Assembly: GCA_937858715.1 (NCBI GenBank)
Contig: CALLZY010000061.1
Location: 1 to 53,196, forward strand
Length of the DNA stretch: 53,196 nt
Direction: 5' to 3'
Source of the DNA: an uncultured Chitinophagaceae bacterium
GTDB lineage: Bacteria; Bacteroidota; Bacteroidia; Chitinophagales; Chitinophagaceae
Position numbers and translations under genes: made by a program. Below, piece after piece: positions 44,477 through 53,100 of this stretch (positions are counted from its first letter, which is position 1; the number at the start of each line of letters is the position of its first letter). The notes under the pieces were generated by a model. It saw only the letters and a program-made list of their open reading frames with translations. It did not search any database and had not been told where the DNA came from.

Positions 44477-45087
44477 AATACTGCAGTAACAAACAACAAG
44501 TTTACAACTAAATTGATATACGTCATAATCCTGTACACTTCAATCCTGAATGACTTGCTCGAATTTAGTCCGTAAATCCAGAAAATCTCGATAAGAGACT
44601 TATACGTAAATAATAAAATAAAGGCAATTGAGATAAGGAATAATGGGTTCTTGATTAAACGGCTCTTCGAATGGATTATTAGCTGGTTTATTATATTAAT
44701 GCTGAGCAGAACAGTGACTAAAGAGTAACCAATATTGTAATAAGAGCTGAACCGGTTAATGGAAAAAATCAGGAAATTGATTATACCCCAGGCCGCTGCA
44801 TTTACTGCCAGCATGAATAACATGCTTCTCTTGCTCAGTATTAACCGGGTTCTGTAAAGGAATATTACAATAAGTGTAAACTCAACAAAACTGTAAATAT
44901 TATCATTAATCGCATTTGAATAACCTGCTTCTATAACTATGGTATTAACAATCTCATTTAACAAACCTGCCCACATTAATATAATAAACGGGTGATAGGC
45001 CCGGTCAATCCTCCTGATTCTTACCAGGCCTATCACGGCAGCCAGGCCAATAAAATAGCTCAGAATTTCTGCAATCTTGTAATTCAT
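44440..45087 (-). CDS. Multi-pass membrane protein, unknown function
   Basis: The 215-residue protein has about six or seven hydrophobic helices (AEILSYFIGLAAVIGLVRI, FIILMWAGLLNEIVNTIVI, IYSFVEFTLIVIFLYRT, LFMLAVNAAAWGIINFLIF, further ones, and a last helix before MPKKREFTWL). No family was recognised. The overlap with the histidine kinase gene (37 bp) suggests it is made with that kinase and could be its sensory partner. The frame opens at 45174 within the next gene, and the ATG at 45087 (MNYKIAEILSY) is chosen. Confidence 0.72.
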   Translation of the reverse strand: MNYKIAEILSYFIGLAAVIGLVRIRRIDRAYHPFIILMWAGLLNEIVNTIVIEAGYSNAINDNIYSFVEFTLIVIFLYRTRLILSKRSMLFMLAVNAAAWGIINFLIFSINRFSSYYNIGYSLVTVLLSINIINQLIIHSKSRLIKNPLFLISIAFILLFTYKSLIEIFWIYGLNSSKSFRIEVYRIMTYINLVVNLLFVTAVLWMPKKREFTWL

Positions 45088-45103
45088 CTTACAATTTACA
45101 TCT

Positions 45104-45463
45104 TTACGGGTTAAGCGGCGATTCTGGTGGACAATCATCCGGGCATCTTCTCGATTGTTCTGCAATATCATCACCGGTATCAGGATCCTTCAACCCGGCC
45201 TCCTTGGGAAGTATATCTTCATTCTTTTCATTTACTGCAACAATGATCGCATGAACTTTTAATGATTCGTCCATACCATAATATATGCGCAGGGCTGCAC
45301 ATCCCGGTTTGGCAAGCAGTTTCTCAATGACATCCTTGTCAAAGGTCTCGCAAATACAGAGAATATTCTGACCCTTAAAGGCATCTGCAAGTATCTTCTC
45401 TTTCTCTTCTCGGTAAAGTGTGGTCATCGCCACAGCTTCTTCTAATGAAATAAATTGACTCAT
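45104..45463 (-). CDS. Hypothetical 119-residue protein with Cys-Pro-rich C-terminus
   Basis: There is no signal peptide. The N-terminal half is a compact alpha/beta pattern (LEEAVAMTTLYREEKEKILA, NILCICETFDKDVIEKLLAKPGCAALRIYYGMD) and the tail ends RRCPDDCPPESPLNP, a CPxxCP arrangement. I do not recognise the family. It is the first gene of a likely four-gene unit (this gene, membrane protein, histidine kinase, response regulator), with 16 bp to the next start. The paired Cys-Pro motif could bind metal or form a disulfide. Confidence 0.7.
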   Translation of the reverse strand: MSQFISLEEAVAMTTLYREEKEKILADAFKGQNILCICETFDKDVIEKLLAKPGCAALRIYYGMDESLKVHAIIVAVNEKNEDILPKEAGLKDPDTGDDIAEQSRRCPDDCPPESPLNP

Positions 45464-45524
45464 AATGGTTCGTTTAAATTGTGAATTAATGCAGGCAAGT
45501 TCATACTATTTCATTCACCGGGCA

Positions 45525-45543
45525 ACCGTACTTACACGGATAC
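45525..45543. repeat. 19-bp motif upstream of the AraC gene (copy 1)
   Basis: ACCGTACTTACACGGATAC matches 46750-46768 at 18 of 19 positions and contains CCGT-n6-ACGG dyad symmetry. A CAGTT follows at a similar distance in both copies. It is a candidate operator. Confidence 0.55.
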
Positions 45544-45666
45544 AACTCAGTTGTTTTCATTTTTAGGAGCAATTTATTTCTTGATTTTCTGTCTCTCGGT
45601 TTTTCTGTTACGTTCATTTCACTTTCAGTAGAAATACGGGCAGCACCTCCCCGAATTTTCTATATG

Positions 45667-45693
45667 TTGACCCCTCATTTCAAAAATTGACCC
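45667..45693 (+). promoter_or_regulatory. TTGACCC direct repeats before the AraC start
   Basis: TTGACCC at 45667-45673 and again at 45687-45693 start 20 bp apart, the second ending at the base before the ATG. Direct repeats about two helical turns apart are typical AraC-family binding sites, so autoregulation is possible. Confidence 0.45.
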
Positions 45694-46617
45694 ATGATTC
45701 TGAAATTACTCTCCAATACCGGCCTGCAGCTCTGTTCTTATGAAGTACAATTACAGGCACCGCAGCAGTCTTTCTTTCATACTGTCATACAGGTGTCTGG
45801 TGCATTCGGCAGTATCCATATCACAAGAATTGACCTGCAGCATTGTACCATCTGGATGGCCGATTACAACGTTCAGGAACCCGTTACACTCCACGGATTC
45901 GCTTCTCAGCCTGTTTGCCGGCTCGGTTACTATATCCCCGCCTCCAATATTCCGCAGGAATCATTACCCCTTATTTCTGAACAGCAGGTTGAACTTTCCA
46001 TCATCGACAACCAGGTCGTCAGCCTTCCTGCCTCTTATTCAAAAGCGCTTTTCATCCATTACCATAAAGACTACTTCGTGGCCGCTAACGGAAACATAAA
46101 AAATCTCTTCACCGGTAACAATATAAATGAAACTAAACAGCTGCCCCTCAATGCTGCCGTGCTTACAGTACTCAACCAGATCATCAATGCCTCTCCGGCA
46201 AGCCGCATAGTACACCTCTACCTCGAAGCCAAAGCAAAAGAACTGCTTACCCTCCTCCACGAAATCGAAAACCCGCCAGCCAGAATCTCCGCCCTGGGTG
46301 AAAAAGAAATTGCCATACTCCGGCGGGTGAGAGAAATCATTCTGGAAGACCTCTCCAGGCAATACACCATCTACGAATTGTCCAAACTCGCAGGCACCAA
46401 TGCCTACACCCTCAAAAAAAACTTCAGGTCCTGGTTCGGCATCCACATACACCTCTTCCAGCACAATTGCCGTATGGAAAAAGCAAGCCAGCTATTGCTG
46501 ACAACTAATATGTCTGTAAAGGAAATCGCTTACCATGTGGGATATAAAAATCTCTCCAATTTCTCCGAGCTCTTTAAAAAATACTACGGCTACCCGCCAT
46601 CAAAAACTAGGGAATAG
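45694..46617 (+). CDS. AraC-family transcriptional regulator
   Basis: The 307-residue protein has an unassigned N-terminal region of about 200 residues and a C-terminal AraC/XylS domain of two helix-turn-helix motifs. The first is TIYELSKLAGTNAYTLKKNFRSWFG and the second is MSVKEIAYHVGYKNLSNFSELFKKYYGYPPSKTRE. The second carries the strongly conserved family tail. The N-terminal domain presumably binds an effector or dimerises. A candidate binding-site repeat abuts the start codon, and a related 19-bp motif flanks the gene on both sides. A clear terminator follows. Confidence 0.92.
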   Translation: MILKLLSNTGLQLCSYEVQLQAPQQSFFHTVIQVSGAFGSIHITRIDLQHCTIWMADYNVQEPVTLHGFASQPVCRLGYYIPASNIPQESLPLISEQQVELSIIDNQVVSLPASYSKALFIHYHKDYFVAANGNIKNLFTGNNINETKQLPLNAAVLTVLNQIINASPASRIVHLYLEAKAKELLTLLHEIENPPARISALGEKEIAILRRVREIILEDLSRQYTIYELSKLAGTNAYTLKKNFRSWFGIHIHLFQHNCRMEKASQLLLTTNMSVKEIAYHVGYKNLSNFSELFKKYYGYPPSKTRE

Positions 46618-46645
46618 CAATAGCAGAAGCATAATAATAAAAGAA

Positions 46646-46673
46646 GGGCTGGTGGAAACCAGCCCCGTTTTTT
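46646..46673 (+). terminator. Terminator of the AraC gene
   Basis: GGGCTGGT (46646-46653), loop GGAA and ACCAGCCC (46658-46665) form a perfect 8-bp stem, followed by CG and six T. It lies 29 bp after the AraC stop codon. Confidence 0.88.
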
Positions 46674-46749
46674 AAACCTTATCCTATGAAAATTCTGAGC
46701 TAAATATACAAATTCTCCAAAAATCGCTTCCTCAAAAAACTTTCCCCCT

Positions 46750-46768
46750 ACCGTATTTACACGGATAC
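46750..46768. repeat. 19-bp motif (copy 2), upstream of the 46.8-kb transcript candidate
   Basis: ACCGTATTTACACGGATAC, 18 of 19 identical to 45525-45543. It lies about 20 bp before TACTTTAG (46789-46796), a weak -7-like sequence. Confidence 0.55.
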
Positions 46769-46880
46769 GGGCAATCAGTTCTTTCACCTACTTTAGCGCC
46801 ATGCTTAATAAGCCTGTCGATTGTCACCATTAACCGTTGCCCTTTTCCAATGAAAAAGTTGTGAGCATCAACTCAGACTG

Positions 46881-46912
46881 GTGCGCCGGATTTTACGGCG
46901 CACTTTCTTTTT
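46881..46912 (+). terminator. Orphan intrinsic terminator between 46.8 and 47.1 kb
   Basis: GTGCGCCG (46881-46888) and CGGCGCAC (46896-46903) form an 8-bp perfect stem with loop GATTTTA and a TTTCTTTTT tail. No annotated gene ends here. The transcript it would end could start near 46800, downstream of the second 19-bp motif, and contains only very short ORFs (46801-46833 and 46849-46863). Confidence 0.75.
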
Positions 46913-46929
46913 GTAACAGCATTTATATT

Positions 46930-46962
46930 TCGCAAGCGTAATTCTTTTCATCGCAAACGTAA
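46930..46962. promoter_or_regulatory. Direct repeats TCGCAARCGTAA upstream of the 102-residue gene
   Basis: TCGCAAGCGTAA (46930-46941) and TCGCAAACGTAA (46951-46962) start exactly 21 bp apart, two helical turns, as expected for tandem regulator binding. They lie after the orphan terminator and about 140 bp before the start codon. Confidence 0.5.
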
Positions 46963-47065
46963 CACTCCCCTCATTCCCTCTTTACATCTTTATGCCGGTA
47001 ATTATCCAGGCATAGCCGAACACCTGTAGAAAAAAGTAGGCACCATTATTCTTATCTAAGTTTTC

Positions 47066-47090
47066 ACCGCTTTTGAAAACTAAAAGCGGT
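47066..47090 (+). promoter_or_regulatory. Hairpin immediately upstream of the 102-residue gene
   Basis: ACCGCTTTT (47066-47074) and AAAAGCGGT (47082-47090) form a perfect 9-bp stem with a 7-nt loop. It ends 9 nt before the ATG at 47100, where a ribosome would load, so it may affect translation or mRNA stability. It has no T-run, so it is not a normal terminator. Confidence 0.6.
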
Positions 47091-47099
47091 ATTACAATC

Positions 47100-47408
47100 A
47101 TGAAAAAAATCGCTATGGGAATCGCCGCATTCCTGCTTATCGTCACCGCCAGTGCCTTCACTTATCTCGCTGCCGGCACAGCCAAACCCACTTCAGGCGA
47201 ACTCTACTGGTTCACCACATCCATGTCTTACGATGGCTTCCAGTCGCATGAAGATGAAGTGTCCGAAAGCGGATGCCCCGATGACGGCAGCCTCGTATGC
47301 CGCAAAGGATACAGGGAAGATCAGCTTATCAATCCGGCAAACCCTTCACTCGGTGTAAAATCCGCCGAAGTAAATTCCCCGGATGATATCATCTACCGTA
47401 CCCAGTAA
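47100..47408 (+). CDS. Small secreted protein (102 residues), DUF6520-like
   Basis: The N-terminus MKKIAMGIAAFLLIVTASAF is a signal peptide or single membrane segment. The mature part is short and acidic with two cysteines (SESGCPDDGSLVCRKGYRED). This Cys-x(8)-Cys layout before a GYRE motif resembles DUF6520-type proteins of Bacteroidota, though I hold that loosely. The frame also opens at 47073, but that start lies inside the hairpin stem and would add nine polar residues before the signal, so 47100 is preferred. Its long structured leader (46.8-47.1 kb) suggests careful regulation. Function unknown. Confidence 0.72.
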   Translation: MKKIAMGIAAFLLIVTASAFTYLAAGTAKPTSGELYWFTTSMSYDGFQSHEDEVSESGCPDDGSLVCRKGYREDQLINPANPSLGVKSAEVNSPDDIIYRTQ

Positions 47409-47421
47409 CAGTAACACAACA

Positions 47422-47446
47422 GGAAGGGCTGCTCCGCAGCCCTTCC
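47422..47446. terminator. Bidirectional hairpin between convergent genes
   Basis: GGAAGGGCTGC (47422-47432) and GCAGCCCTTCC (47436-47446) form an 11-bp perfect stem with loop TCC. It lies between the ends of the 102-residue gene and the TlpA-like gene. The T-run is poor in both directions. Confidence 0.65.
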
Positions 47447-47498
47447 TTACAAACCCTCATACCTTACTCCTTCCTCCCTATACCTTACCCCCTCCCCC

Positions 47499-48728
47499 TT
47501 ACTCCCTGCTCACCACCAGCACCTCCCGCCGCTGCTTCTTTCTCGCTAACCTCAGCCCTCCTTTCTCCAGCCCCTCCATCATCGCCGCCACATCATTATT
47601 CTCGGCAGACTCCCTGTTTAGCGAAACCGTAATCCGCTCCCCGTTTTTCAAACCATTCACAACAGCTATATCTGCGGCACTGCCATACAGCACGGCAAAC
47701 AAATCATAAAATTCTTTAGCCGGGTAATTCCGGAAAACAATCTCCTCACTCTCTCCCCGGTTATAAAAATTTGTATAACTGCTGTCCTCCGTCTCCTGCA
47801 TACTTCTCTTCCTCCTGCTTTGCAATACATAAACAGTCACTCTGCGGTACTCTCTCCGCACTTCAATACCAAAGTAGCGCTGCATATCCTCCTGCATATA
47901 CCCGTACACCAGCCCCCGCTCCCGCTGCCCCGTCCGTACCTGGTAATTAAACTGCCCCCGCACACTGTCTCGGGCACCCCAGCGGATATAACCGGGCCGC
48001 TCAAACGAAGCAGGTTTCCCCTCACCCCAGGCTCTTGACAGCAACTGGTTTATCGTCCGGCAATTGCACGAAATACTGCTGTCCGTTATCCGGTTGCCAA
48101 CCGAAACCATCGGTATGCAGTCCGTAATGGTTGAGTAATACTTCACATAACCCAGCCACCGCCCGTTCCCCTCTGCGATCAGGGGCACTTGCTGGTTAAA
48201 ATCCTTCACACCCTCCTGCATCCGCAGTTCAGTATTACCCCCCGCAAGCTGCCGCAGCACAGTCACAATCTCCTTCGGCGCTCCGCCGCTGAAGTGTACC
48301 ACCCTGCCTCCGGCATCAATCCAGGCATAGTAAGGAACAAACAAATGGGGAAACAACCCGTTCAGCAAACTGTCCCCGCTGATCATAGACACCGCCGGAC
48401 GCTGTACCCGTTTCATACGGTTAAAAAAACGCCGGGTCGAATCGCCGCTTTCCTTATTCACTAATACTATTTGTACCGAATCCCCATATTCCCGCTGCAC
48501 CGAATCAACATGCGGAAACGCCTTGATACACGATACACACCCCGTTCCCCAAAAATCCAGCAGCACCATCTTTCCCTTCTTAGCTTTGTCCGAAAACAAT
48601 CGCTTCCCTGCACCATCTTCTATATACTTCCTCATACCCTCATCCAGCACATCCCCGCGGGTAAGTGGCTGCCCGCAGGCAACACCCGTCCATATCACCA
48701 TACCGGCCGTCAATATAGTTTTTACCAT
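47499..48728 (-). CDS. TlpA-like thioredoxin-fold protein with DUF3738-like C-terminus
   Basis: The 409-residue exported protein has a hydrophobic signal (VKTILTAGMVIWTGVACG). A thioredoxin-like domain (about 40-165) carries GKMVLLDFWGTGCVSCIKAFP, with Cys64-Val-Ser-Cys67 as the redox pair. The usual Trp of WCxxC is replaced by Gly. The C-terminal part (about 210-409) resembles DUF3738-type extensions, ending GLRLARKKQRREVLVV. TlpA-type proteins reduce periplasmic disulfides, and versions encoded with SusCD pairs are common in Chitinophagaceae-like genomes. It starts 1 bp after the susD stop, as the third gene of the unit. Confidence 0.8.
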   Translation of the reverse strand: MVKTILTAGMVIWTGVACGQPLTRGDVLDEGMRKYIEDGAGKRLFSDKAKKGKMVLLDFWGTGCVSCIKAFPHVDSVQREYGDSVQIVLVNKESGDSTRRFFNRMKRVQRPAVSMISGDSLLNGLFPHLFVPYYAWIDAGGRVVHFSGGAPKEIVTVLRQLAGGNTELRMQEGVKDFNQQVPLIAEGNGRWLGYVKYYSTITDCIPMVSVGNRITDSSISCNCRTINQLLSRAWGEGKPASFERPGYIRWGARDSVRGQFNYQVRTGQRERGLVYGYMQEDMQRYFGIEVRREYRRVTVYVLQSRRKRSMQETEDSSYTNFYNRGESEEIVFRNYPAKEFYDLFAVLYGSAADIAVVNGLKNGERITVSLNRESAENNDVAAMMEGLEKGGLRLARKKQRREVLVVSRE

Positions 48729-48729
48729 A

Positions 48730-50109
48730 TCAGTACCCCGGGTTTTGTATTAAAAAAGGATTTCGGTTTATCTCTGCCAGCGGCAGAGGAAACAGCACCG
48801 CCGTAGCCTGCCAGGCGGGTTTCAGTGGCGCAAGCACAGTGCCGGACATACCACTCCGTTTCAGGTCAAACCAGCGGTGTCCCCACTCTGCAAAAAACTC
48901 CACCCGCCGTTCCTGCCGCAGCGCATCTGAGTATTGCACCGCTGTCAGGTTTACGGGCAATGCCGTAAGTCCTGCCCGCTGCCGTATCACATTAATGTCT
49001 GCAACAGCTTCCGCTAGCCTGTCTTGTTGCAGCCTTGCCTCCGCCCGTATCAGGTACTGCTCCGCTAAGCGCAGCACAATATTAAACTCTGTCTTGGTTG
49101 TGCTGCTACGCACCTTGTATTTCGCAGGATAAGGATAGGGCTGCCCGCTTACTGTATTCGTCTTTACCCAGCTCACTTTTCGCTTGTCTCCGGCTTCAAA
49201 AGCACTGATTAAGCCCGGCTGCAATACAAATACCGGCCGCACCGTCGTACTGCTCGGAATAAAACTGGCACCTTCCGCAGTATTCGACGACGAACTCACC
49301 GGGTACAACTGCCAGATGGTCTCCGCCGACCCGCTCACGAATACATTATCTGTATTCGTCACCAGTAAATAACTCCCCGCACCAATCACCTCGCTGGCAT
49401 ATAACTCCGCACCCGCAGCATCACCGGTGTACAGCAGCACCCTTGATAACAAAGCACTCGCCGCATACCTGTTGGGCCGCACCTTATTGCCCGCAGCATA
49501 CGCCACAGGCAGCCCCTCCCTCGCCGCCAGCAGGTCTTCTTTTATAAGTGCATAAATGCTTTCCTTGTTCGCTCTGGGTAACAGGCTGTTCGTACGGTAA
49601 TCCGTACCCGTTATCAGGGGCACATCACCATAACTATTTACTAAATACAGGTAACAGAAGGCCCGGCAAAACCTCGCCTCCGCTGTCAGTTGCTTCTTAA
49701 ATCCCGCTGTCAGCACCGCCGATTGTGCCACCGCCTCCAGTATGGCATTGGTATGATAAATAAACGCATAACCCCGGTTCCATAAATTGCCGCAGGTAAG
49801 GTTTGAGGCGGATAATGTGTTTGACGCAAAAGCATCCTGGTCGGTGTTGGAACTGGTGCGGTACAGCTCATCAGCAGCAAGGCCGCCCAGCACACTGTAA
49901 GCGCCATTGGCAAATACAAGGTTGCTGGCCGTCATCTGGCTGTACAATCCGTTTATCGCACTGGTCGCCGTCTCCTCATCCGCAAAAGCAGTCACCGTCA
50001 CCACCTGGTCCTCAGGCAGCGCATCACTCACAAACTTCTTGCAGCCCGGCACCAGCATCAGCACTGCCGCAACAGGAACCAGTACCCGCATATATCTTGT
50101 CATTTTCAT
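48730..50109 (-). CDS. SusD/RagB-like lipoprotein (second SusCD pair)
   Basis: The 459-residue protein has the signal MTRYMRVLVPVAAVLMLVPGC, with the lipid-modified Cys followed by KKFVSDALPEDQV. SusD/RagB signatures include ARFCRAFCYLYLVNSYGDVPLI, RLAEQYLIRAEARLQQDRLAEAVADIN, FAEWGHRWFDLKRSG and the LIQNPGY end. It is shorter than the first SusD. The frame opens at 50205, but the upstream codons lie within susC, so the ATG at 50109 is chosen. The imported substrate is unknown. No glycosidase or sulfatase accompanies it, so a peptide or other nutrient is possible. Confidence 0.93.
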   Translation of the reverse strand: MKMTRYMRVLVPVAAVLMLVPGCKKFVSDALPEDQVVTVTAFADEETATSAINGLYSQMTASNLVFANGAYSVLGGLAADELYRTSSNTDQDAFASNTLSASNLTCGNLWNRGYAFIYHTNAILEAVAQSAVLTAGFKKQLTAEARFCRAFCYLYLVNSYGDVPLITGTDYRTNSLLPRANKESIYALIKEDLLAAREGLPVAYAAGNKVRPNRYAASALLSRVLLYTGDAAGAELYASEVIGAGSYLLVTNTDNVFVSGSAETIWQLYPVSSSSNTAEGASFIPSSTTVRPVFVLQPGLISAFEAGDKRKVSWVKTNTVSGQPYPYPAKYKVRSSTTKTEFNIVLRLAEQYLIRAEARLQQDRLAEAVADINVIRQRAGLTALPVNLTAVQYSDALRQERRVEFFAEWGHRWFDLKRSGMSGTVLAPLKPAWQATAVLFPLPLAEINRNPFLIQNPGY

Positions 50110-50119
50110 AATTGCAGTT

Positions 50120-53100
50120 TTAAAAGATGATTTGAATACCACCGGTAATCGTCCGCAGGGTGGGTGTCTTGTATAATAACTGTGTCTCCGGGTCACCGGC
50201 CTCATACCCTGTAATGGTAAACAGGTTCTGCATCTGGCAATACACCCTCAGTTCCCTGCCCTTGATCCGCTTCACAATCCGTTCCGGTACATGGTAGCTT
50301 ACCGTCAGGTTCCGCAGCTTGAAATAACTGGCATCACCATACACACCGTCCGAACTCCCCATCAGCGAAAAAGCCTGCATCGCATCGTTATACGTGGTTC
50401 CTGCAGTGTACCGCTGCATCACAGCTCCCTCACCCGGCTTCGTCCAGCCTGCCGGTAACACCACAGGCATATTCAGCATCGTTCCCGGTGTGCTGATAGA
50501 AGCTAAATAAGTCTTGCCCCGCTGCTTCCGGTACTCACCAAAAAAATCAATACTCCACCGCCCGGCGGTAATCCGGTTGCCCCATCCTGCCAGCAGCCCC
50601 GGCGCAGCGCTGCCCGACACCTCATAATCTGCCGCCGTATAATTGCCGTCATGGTTCAGGTCGGCAAACGAAAACAGCCCCGTACTGTCATTGACACCCG
50701 TATAATGCAGCCCGTAAAAAACCCGACGCGGCCCCCCCCCCCCGAAAGGGGCACCATACGAAAACCCCGCCAGCCCCGGAAACCGTACCAGCCGGTTCCG
50801 CTGCAGCGTAAACACAAACTGGCTGCTCCAGCCAATTTTTTTGCTGTTGACAAATGCCGCATCAAGGGTAATCTCGGTTCCGCTGTTCTCCACTACGGCT
50901 GCTAAGTTTTGCAGCACCGACGAAAAACCTGTCGCCTGCGGCAGCGCATAGCTCACAAGCTGGTTACTGCTCCGGTTCACATAATAGCTCACACTGGCCT
51001 GCACACGGTTATTCAAAAAACCTAGCTCCAGCCCCGCTTCAAACTTCCGGTTGGCCTCCCACTGAAAATCCGGGTTGTACAGCCGCAACGGACGAATGCC
51101 CGGCTGCCCCTGGTACACCGCCGTACTGGTCCAGCTATCTAAATACTGGTAATTACCGATCTGGTCACTGCCCGTAACACCATAGCTCACACGCAGCTTG
51201 CCAAAACTGACAAATGGTACATGCCGCTGTATCCACCCCGCCTCCGAAAATATCCACCCCGCACCTACTGCGCCAAAATTGGCAAACTGCCGCCCCGGCC
51301 CAAATCGGCTGCTGCCATCCCTCCTGCCCGAAACATTCAGCAAATAACGCCGGGCATATTGCAGGCTCACCCTGCCAAAAAATGCACTGTAGCTGTACTG
51401 TGAATAACTGTTGCTGGCCCGGATGGTCGCCGCACCCTGCACCGACCCCAACAGCGCATCCGTGGTATAGCCGCTGGCATTGATCACACTGCCCCGGCTC
51501 TCATTACGCTGAAAACTCAGGCCTCCCTGCACCTGCACCTTCCACTTCCCCCATACAGCACCATACAGCACCTGTGGCTCAGCTAACAGGCTCAGCAGAC
51601 GGCTCACACCAAAATCTGCATACCCCACCGGCGCATACAACGGGTTCTGGGCACTCTTCCGGTACTGCTTCTCCTCCTCCGTGCCAAAACTGTTATAGCC
51701 ACCGCTCAATAGCAGCGTTATCCCATGCCCTGCCTTATAACTTACCTGCAGGTTGCCGGTAAAATTGTCCGAAACCGACCGGTACGTATTGTCAAGACCC
51801 GCCCACGGGTTGTCATACACACTGCCCTGCTCTTCCCACTTCAGCTTGCCCGTACTGTCCCATAACTCCGGCAGGTTTGGTGGCTGCTGCAATTGCCCCG
51901 CCATATCCAGCCCCGGCAGGTTGGTCACTGCCCGGCTAAGCAACCCCGTTAACGTCACCTGCAGCCGCTTGTCGGCACTCTCATGTTGCAGGCTTAGCCT
52001 CGCACCGCTGCGGCCTGTCCAGAAATCGGCCGGCAGCACCGACGATTCCCCCTGGTAATGTAGCCCCAGGCTGTACTGTATCGTCTTGCTCCTCCCCGTC
52101 ACCGCCACCCGGTTATTCGTCTGGAATACTCGCCGCCCCAGCAGCAGACGTCCCCAGTCTGTATAGCGGGTCGTATCCCATAGCAGCAAATCAGGGGCGG
52201 TCAGCACCGTAGGTGCCACACCATCATTCGCAAAACCCTGCCGCCGCATCTGAAGGTATGCCGCCGTATTCAGCATTGCCGGCAGCCGCCCCGGCACACT
52301 CACCCCCTGGCTGCTCTCCGCTTCCACCCTCGTCTCCCCGCTGCCCGTACCCTTCTTGGTAGTAATAAGTATCACCCCGTTCGCACCACGGCTGCCATAG
52401 ATCGCCGTCGCATCCGCATCCTTCAGCACCTCGATACTCGCTATATCACTTGGATTGATCAGGGATAGCGGACTGATCCCGCCGGGACTGCTCACCGAAA
52501 AAGGCGAACCATGTGCCGATGACAACTGGTTCGCATAACCGTTATTCGGCGCATAAGGTATCCCGTCAATAATAATCAGCGGGTCATTGCCCTGGCTGAT
52601 GGAATTAGTCCCGCGGATGCGGATGCTGTATCCGCTGCCCGCAAGCCCGTTGCTCTGCGTCACCACCAGCCCGGGAACCCTGCCCTGCAGCGCACCAAGC
52701 GGGTTGCTCACCGCCTGCTGCCCGATTACCGCACCGCTCACTTTCGATATATTGCCCGTATTCAGCCGCCTCGTGGTGCTGCCATAAGCCATCACCACCG
52801 CCTCATCCAGCACCGTCACACGCCGCCTCAGGTTAATCAGCACCAGCCCCCGCTCATGCACCGGCTCCCTCACCGTCTCATACCCCACAGCACTCACCTC
52901 AAGCGTATCCGTAAGACGGACGCCGGTCAATACAAATTCGCCCCGGTTATCGGTCACAGCTCCCTTGTCGTTGCCTCTGTCATCCGGCCTGCCCGCCGTG
53001 GCAGCAGCCTGCCGCATATCTGTGCGAAGCACCACCGTTGCCCCCGCCACCGGCCTTCCCTCCTCATCCGCCACCTTGCCCTTGATTGTAATAGTCTGGC

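Noticed and set aside
46039-46464. A 141-codon minus-strand frame inside the AraC gene
   Set aside because: It is wholly antisense to a clear AraC domain and has a phenylalanine/glutamate-rich composition with no domain.
47383-47709. A 108-codon proline/serine-rich open frame on the plus strand
   Set aside because: It is antisense to the end of the TlpA-like gene, crosses the bidirectional hairpin, and its low-complexity sequence mirrors GC-rich codons on the other strand.
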